A stretch of 64,000 bases of DNA from Bacteroides stercoris ATCC 43183. Its GTDB lineage: Bacteria > Bacteroidota > Bacteroidia > Bacteroidales > Bacteroidaceae. This document shows positions 60,217 to 64,000 of this stretch, one piece after another. The DNA is taken from NCBI RefSeq assembly GCF_025147325.1, contig NZ_CP102262.1, forward strand, positions 1,302,001 through 1,366,000, read 5' to 3'. The notes beneath the pieces are model-generated. The model was not told the DNA's origin, made no database searches, and saw only the letters and a list, made by a program, of their open reading frames with translations. The number at the start of each line of letters is the position of its first letter. The first letter of the stretch is position 1. Made by a program: the position numbers and the translations under genes.

Positions 60217-60333
60217 ATGCAATCGCAGGAAAAGAGAAGTACATATAACCTACGTTCGAATGAATTTCATTCGCTGGCTGTCGGTTTCTCTTTTTCCGAA
60301 AACGATATTTTTAGTTCTTTGGTAATGCGTTAA
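60217..60333 (+). CDS. Putative 38-codon leader peptide of carB
   Basis: ATG at 60217 begins a 38-residue frame (MQSQEKRSTYNLRSN...) about 15 nt after the predicted transcript start. Its TAA (60331-60333) lies in the 5' arm of the terminator hairpin at 60325. Codons late in the frame are rich in U (TTC TCT TTT TCC; ATT TTT AGT TCT TTG). There is no run of Arg or Gln codons. It is proposed to be translated as part of an attenuator; the function of the peptide itself is probably nil. Too short to support by homology. Confidence 0.6.
   Translation: MQSQEKRSTYNLRSNEFHSLAVGFSFSENDIFSSLVMR
60228..60297 (+). promoter_or_regulatory. Large leader stem-loop (U-tract sequestration)
   Basis: AAAAGAGAA (60230-60238) can pair with TTCTCTTTT (60286-60294), extended by GG/CC with one bulge. 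Inside sits CGAATGA-ATT-TCATTCG (60257-60273), a seven-pair hairpin that could pause RNA polymerase. Confidence 0.55.
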
Positions 60334-60361
60334 TCCTTATTCGGGGTAACGCATTTTTTTT
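60324..60361 (+). terminator. Intrinsic terminator in carB leader (attenuator)
   Basis: ATGCGTTA (60325-60332) and TAACGCAT (60347-60354), eight perfect pairs plus an outer A-T and inner G-C pairs, 6-nt loop, then eight Ts. It lies 45 bp before carB and would stop the transcript unless a ribosome covers the 5' arm. Confidence 0.85.
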
Positions 60362-60405
60362 GTGCCGGAATGTGAAGAATGAACTTAAATAGACAATAAG
60401 AGAAT

Positions 60406-63400
60406 ATGGAAAAGAATTTGAAGAAAGTGCTTGTCTTGGGCTCGGGTGCGCTCAAGATCGGTCAGGCCGGAGAGTTTGATTATTCCGGTTCGCAAGCTTT
60501 GAAGGCTTTGCGCGAAGAAGGTGTGGGTTCGGTATTGGTAAACCCGAATATTGCTACAATTCAGACATCAGAAGGTATTGCCGATAAAGTTTATTTCTTG
60601 CCGGTAACTCCTTATTTCGTAGAAGAAATCATCAAAAAAGAACAGCCGGACGGCATTCTGCTGGCTTTCGGCGGACAGACTGCGCTGAACTGCGGTACGG
60701 AACTTTACCTGAACGGTACTTTGCAGAAATACGGCGTGCGTGTGTTGGGTACTTCGGTAGAGGCTATCATGTACACGGAAGACCGCGACCTCTTTGTGAA
60801 GAAGCTGGATGAGATTCCTATGAAAACTCCGAAGAGCCACGCTGTGGAAAGCATGGAAGATGCCTTGAAAGCTGCCCGCGAAATCGGATATCCGGTAATG
60901 GTACGCTCGGCTTATGCTTTGGGTGGTTTGGGCAGCGGTATCTGTCCGGACGAGGAAGCGTTTGTCAAACTGGCTGAAAGTTCTTTCACGTTCTCCAAGC
61001 AAATCCTGGTGGAAGAATCCCTGAAAGGTTGGAAAGAAATCGAATTCGAGGTAATCCGCGACGCCAACGACCACTGCTTCACCGTAGCAAGTATGGAAAA
61101 CTTCGACCCTCTGGGCATCCATACCGGTGAGTCTATCGTGGTTGCTCCTACCTGCTCGCTTACCGACGAACAGGTGAAGATGTTGCAGGAACTTTCTACC
61201 AAGTGTATCCGTCACCTCGGCATCGTGGGTGAATGTAACATTCAGTATGCATTCAACGCCGAAACCAACGACTATCGCGTAATCGAGGTGAACGCCCGCT
61301 TGTCTCGTTCTTCTGCATTGGCATCCAAAGCTACCGGTTATCCGCTTGCTTTTGTTGCCGCCAAGATTGCATTGGGTTATACGCTCGACCAAATCGGTGA
61401 AATGGGAACTCCTAATTCTGCTTACGAAGCTCCGCAATTGGACTACCTGATTTGTAAGATTCCCCGTTGGGATTTGACGAAGTTTGCAGGTGTGTCTCGC
61501 GAAATCGGTTCAAGCATGAAGTCTGTAGGTGAAATCATGTCTATCGGCCGTTCTTTCGAGGAAATTATCCAGAAAGGTTTGCGTATGATAGGTCAGGGCA
61601 TGCACGGCTTTGTGGGTAATGATAGTGTGGAATTCGAAGATTTGGATCACGAATTGGCTCACCCCACCGATCTGCGTGTGTTCGCTATCGCCCAGGCTCT
61701 GGAAAAAGGCTATACAATCGACCGTATCTTTGAGCTGACGAAGATTGACCCTTGGTTCCTCGGCAAACTGAAGAACATTGTAGACTATAAGAATAAACTC
61801 TCACAATATAATAAGGTGGAGGATATTCCTGCCGATGTGCTGCGTGAAGCGAAAGTGCTTGGTTTCTCCGACTTCCAGATTGCACGTTTCGTACTGAATC
61901 CGGAAGGTAATATGGAAAAGGAAAACCTTATGGTACGCGCCCGTCGTAAGGAGCTGGGTATTCTTCCGGCTGTGAAACGTATCAATACCGTCGCTTCCGA
62001 GCATCCGGAACTGACGAACTACCTTTATATGACGTATGCCGTACAAGGGTATGATGTGAACTATTATAAGAATGAAAAATCGGTAGTTGTATTGGGTTCG
62101 GGAGCTTACCGCATCGGTTCTTCCGTTGAGTTCGACTGGTGTTCGGTGAACGCTATCCAGACTGCACGCAAGTTGGGGTACAAATCCATCATGATTAACT
62201 ATAACCCCGAAACTGTATCTACCGACTACGATATGTGCGACCGTCTGTACTTCGACGAACTTTCTTTTGAACGTGTGCTCGATGTTATAGACCTCGAACA
62301 GCCGCGCGGCGTAATCGTATCCGTAGGCGGTCAGATTCCTAACAATCTGGCAATGAAACTCTATCGTCAGTCTGTTCCTGTATTGGGCACTTCGCCTGTT
62401 TCTATCGACCGTGCAGAGAACCGTAACAAATTCTCTGCCATGCTCGACCAGCTCGGCATCGACCAGCCGGCTTGGCAGGAACTTACCAGTCTGGAAGATG
62501 TGAAGGGCTTCGTTGAGAAAGTAGGCTATCCGGTATTGGTGCGTCCGTCGTATGTGCTTTCCGGTGCTGCAATGAATGTATGCTACGATGAAGAAGAATT
62601 GGAGAACTTCCTGAAAATGGCTGCCGAGGTTTCCAAGGAATATCCGGTAGTGGTTTCCCAGTTCCTGCAGAATACGAAAGAGATTGAGTTCGATGCCGTG
62701 GCACAGAACGGCGAGGTGGTGGAATATGCCATTTCCGAGCATGTTGAGTTTGCCGGTGTGCACTCCGGTGACGCTACGCTGGTATTCCCGGCACAGAAAA
62801 TTTACTTCGCTACGGCACGACGTATCAAGAAAATCAGTCGTCAGATTGCAAAGGAACTCAATATCTCCGGTCCCTTCAACATCCAGTTCCTGGCACGTAA
62901 CAATGAGGTGAAAGTTATCGAATGTAACCTGCGTGCTTCACGTAGTTTCCCGTTTGTATCCAAAGTGCTGAAACGTAACTTTATCGAGACGGCCACGAAG
63001 ATTATGCTGGATGCTCCTTACTCTCGTCCGGACAAGTCGGCGTTTGACATCGACTGGATTGGCGTGAAGGCTTCCCAGTTCTCATTCTCCCGCCTGCATA
63101 ACGCAGACCCGGTATTGGGCGTGGATATGTCTTCTACGGGGGAGGTAGGCTGTATCGGCGACGACTTCTCCGAAGCATTGCTGAATTCCATGATTGCTAC
63201 CGGTTTCAAGATTCCGCGTCCAGAAAAAGGTGTGATGTTCTCTTCCGGTGCAATGAAATCGAAAGTGGACTTGCTGGATGCCAGCCGCATGCTTTTTGCG
63301 AAGGGATATAAGATTTACGCTACGGCAGGTACCGCTGCATTCCTCAATGCGCACGGTGTAAGCACCGAAGCTGTGTTCTGGCCGGATGAACGTGCCGATG

Positions 63401-63633
63401 CGGAGAATAATGTAATGACAATGATTGCCGAACATAAGTTCGACTTGATTGTAAATATTCCGAAGAACCACTCTAAACGCGAGCTGACCAATGGTTACAA
63501 GATTCGCCGCGGTGCTATCGATCATAATATTCCGTTGATTACGAATGCCCGTCTGGCAGGTGCTTTCATTGAAGCTTTCTGTGAGATGAAGATGGAAGAT
63601 ATCCAAATCAAGAGCTGGCAGGAATATAAATAA
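60406..63633 (+). CDS. carB: Carbamoyl-phosphate synthase large subunit
   Basis: 1,075 residues, the usual length. Two homologous ATP-grasp halves (ALGGLGSGIC and LRASRSFPFVSKV are typical), an oligomerisation domain (about 400-550), and a C-terminal MGS-like regulatory domain (about 940-1075; YATAGTAAFLNAHGV), where UMP and ornithine bind in E. coli. Makes carbamoyl phosphate for pyrimidines and arginine, using ammonia from CarA. carA is not adjacent upstream. Transcription probably depends on the leader attenuator at 60217-60361. Confidence 0.97.
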   Translation: MEKNLKKVLVLGSGALKIGQAGEFDYSGSQALKALREEGVGSVLVNPNIATIQTSEGIADKVYFLPVTPYFVEEIIKKEQPDGILLAFGGQTALNCGTELYLNGTLQKYGVRVLGTSVEAIMYTEDRDLFVKKLDEIPMKTPKSHAVESMEDALKAAREIGYPVMVRSAYALGGLGSGICPDEEAFVKLAESSFTFSKQILVEESLKGWKEIEFEVIRDANDHCFTVASMENFDPLGIHTGESIVVAPTCSLTDEQVKMLQELSTKCIRHLGIVGECNIQYAFNAETNDYRVIEVNARLSRSSALASKATGYPLAFVAAKIALGYTLDQIGEMGTPNSAYEAPQLDYLICKIPRWDLTKFAGVSREIGSSMKSVGEIMSIGRSFEEIIQKGLRMIGQGMHGFVGNDSVEFEDLDHELAHPTDLRVFAIAQALEKGYTIDRIFELTKIDPWFLGKLKNIVDYKNKLSQYNKVEDIPADVLREAKVLGFSDFQIARFVLNPEGNMEKENLMVRARRKELGILPAVKRINTVASEHPELTNYLYMTYAVQGYDVNYYKNEKSVVVLGSGAYRIGSSVEFDWCSVNAIQTARKLGYKSIMINYNPETVSTDYDMCDRLYFDELSFERVLDVIDLEQPRGVIVSVGGQIPNNLAMKLYRQSVPVLGTSPVSIDRAENRNKFSAMLDQLGIDQPAWQELTSLEDVKGFVEKVGYPVLVRPSYVLSGAAMNVCYDEEELENFLKMAAEVSKEYPVVVSQFLQNTKEIEFDAVAQNGEVVEYAISEHVEFAGVHSGDATLVFPAQKIYFATARRIKKISRQIAKELNISGPFNIQFLARNNEVKVIECNLRASRSFPFVSKVLKRNFIETATKIMLDAPYSRPDKSAFDIDWIGVKASQFSFSRLHNADPVLGVDMSSTGEVGCIGDDFSEALLNSMIATGFKIPRPEKGVMFSSGAMKSKVDLLDASRMLFAKGYKIYATAGTAAFLNAHGVSTEAVFWPDERADAENNVMTMIAEHKFDLIVNIPKNHSKRELTNGYKIRRGAIDHNIPLITNARLAGAFIEAFCEMKMEDIQIKSWQEYK

Positions 63634-63660
63634 GCCGGTTGATATATTATTGTAATAAAG

Positions 63661-63688
63661 CGGACATCCGGCAACGGGTGTCCGTTTT
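63661..63688 (+). terminator. Terminator after carB
   Basis: CGGACATCCG / CGGGTGTCCG with GCAA tetraloop and one G-U pair, then TTTT. Confidence 0.8.
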
Positions 63689-63708
63689 CCTTAAATAAGC
63701 ATTGGTAT

Positions 63709-64000
63709 ATGATAAAGAATATATTATTTGATATGGGCGGTGTGATATTCCGCCAGAATTCGGAAGAGGCTTTCCGCCGTTTTCGTGAAGCAGGAGTGAA
63801 TACGGATGAGTATATGGGAGAATACGGCCAAAAGGGATTTTTCCTGGATGTAGAGACGGGAAAGATTGATGCCGGTGAGTTTTGCCGGAGAATGGCTGAG
63901 GCTGCCGGGCGCGAATCTGTCGGTTGGGATGAGGCGCAATATTGCTGGCTGGGCTTTATACGTGATGTGCCTCTGAACCGGCTTCACAATTTATTGAAGT
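63709..64000 (+). CDS. HAD-family hydrolase, N-terminal part
   Basis: 97 residues visible from ATG 63709; the gene runs off the right edge. Motif I reads LFDMGGVIF (DxGGV/D variant of DxDxT), followed by the helical cap region (RQNSEEAFRRFREAG). This is the YihX/DehII-like HAD subgroup of small phosphatases; substrate unknown. Confidence 0.85.
   Translation, partial: MIKNILFDMGGVIFRQNSEEAFRRFREAGVNTDEYMGEYGQKGFFLDVETGKIDAGEFCRRMAEAAGRESVGWDEAQYCWLGFIRDVPLNRLHNLLK

Noticed and set aside
60217-60333. Arginine-sensing leader peptide for carB
   Set aside because: Arg codons are scattered and mostly early (residues 7, 13, 38), not clustered near the stop, and the late part is U rich instead.

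Overview
The window is chromosomal DNA of a Bacteroides species. The evidence is the 16S/23S sequence, promoters of the Bacteroidetes type (TTTG about 20 nt upstream of TAnnTTTG), the near absence of Shine-Dalgarno signals, and family signatures such as a fimbrillin lipoprotein, a DUF177-rpmF-fabH-era-der string and SurA-like genes next to mutL. The 16S V1-V2 region looks closest from memory to the eggerthii/stercoris side of the genus. That species-level guess is weak.

Layout. 1-5048: the end of a kdp potassium-uptake operon (kdpB partial, kdpC, an outer-membrane porin-like gene, a KdpD sensor module without kinase, and a separate histidine kinase). 5067-10076 (-): a tripartite efflux operon (TolC, HlyD, MFS) ending in an AraC regulator. 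10433-12556: three RNA-binding genes (RRM, DEAD-box helicase, cold-shock domain), then a tRNA-Met on the minus strand. 13073-17940: a START-like protein, an LptF/LptG permease, ribBA and an aminotransferase. 18197-23442 (-): ferredoxin, a degenerate histidine-kinase-like protein overlapping an intact TPR histidine kinase, and dnaX. 23583-24226: a FtsB/DivIC-like protein and a small membrane protein. 24227-25548: non-coding, with a candidate short RNA, phased palindromic repeats and three tandem rRNA promoters. 25549-30645: 16S-tRNA-Ile-tRNA-Ala-23S-5S. 31490-35724: DUF177, rpmF, fabH, era, der. 35977-38480: mlaF/mlaE (-) diverging from lptB (+). 38576-38824 (-): a second RRM protein. 39499-45255: tig, clpP, clpX, recQ. 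45359-54637: guaB, three parvulin/SurA-like genes, an LptA-like protein, a small membrane protein and mutL. 54769-57130: an OmpA-family protein converging with trpS. 57569-58893: an IS4-family insertion sequence 17 bp before a fimbrillin gene. 60406-63633: carB behind a leader that looks like a transcription attenuator. 63709-64000: start of a HAD-family hydrolase.

Most of the window is housekeeping. The unusual signals are regulatory. carB has a promoter, then a 38-codon U-rich open reading frame whose stop codon lies in the 5' arm of an intrinsic terminator, an arrangement analogous to UTP-sensitive pyrBI attenuation in enteric bacteria. Two intergenic spaces look like small-RNA genes with their own promoter and terminator. 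Three unrelated families of 21-, 22- and 23-bp tandem repeats occur in intergenic DNA, and an 18-bp inverted repeat covers the guaB promoter. A kinase/pseudokinase pair is translationally coupled, and the IS insertion separates a fimbrillin gene from its native leader. All functional statements are inferred from sequence; no searches or folding calculations were run.
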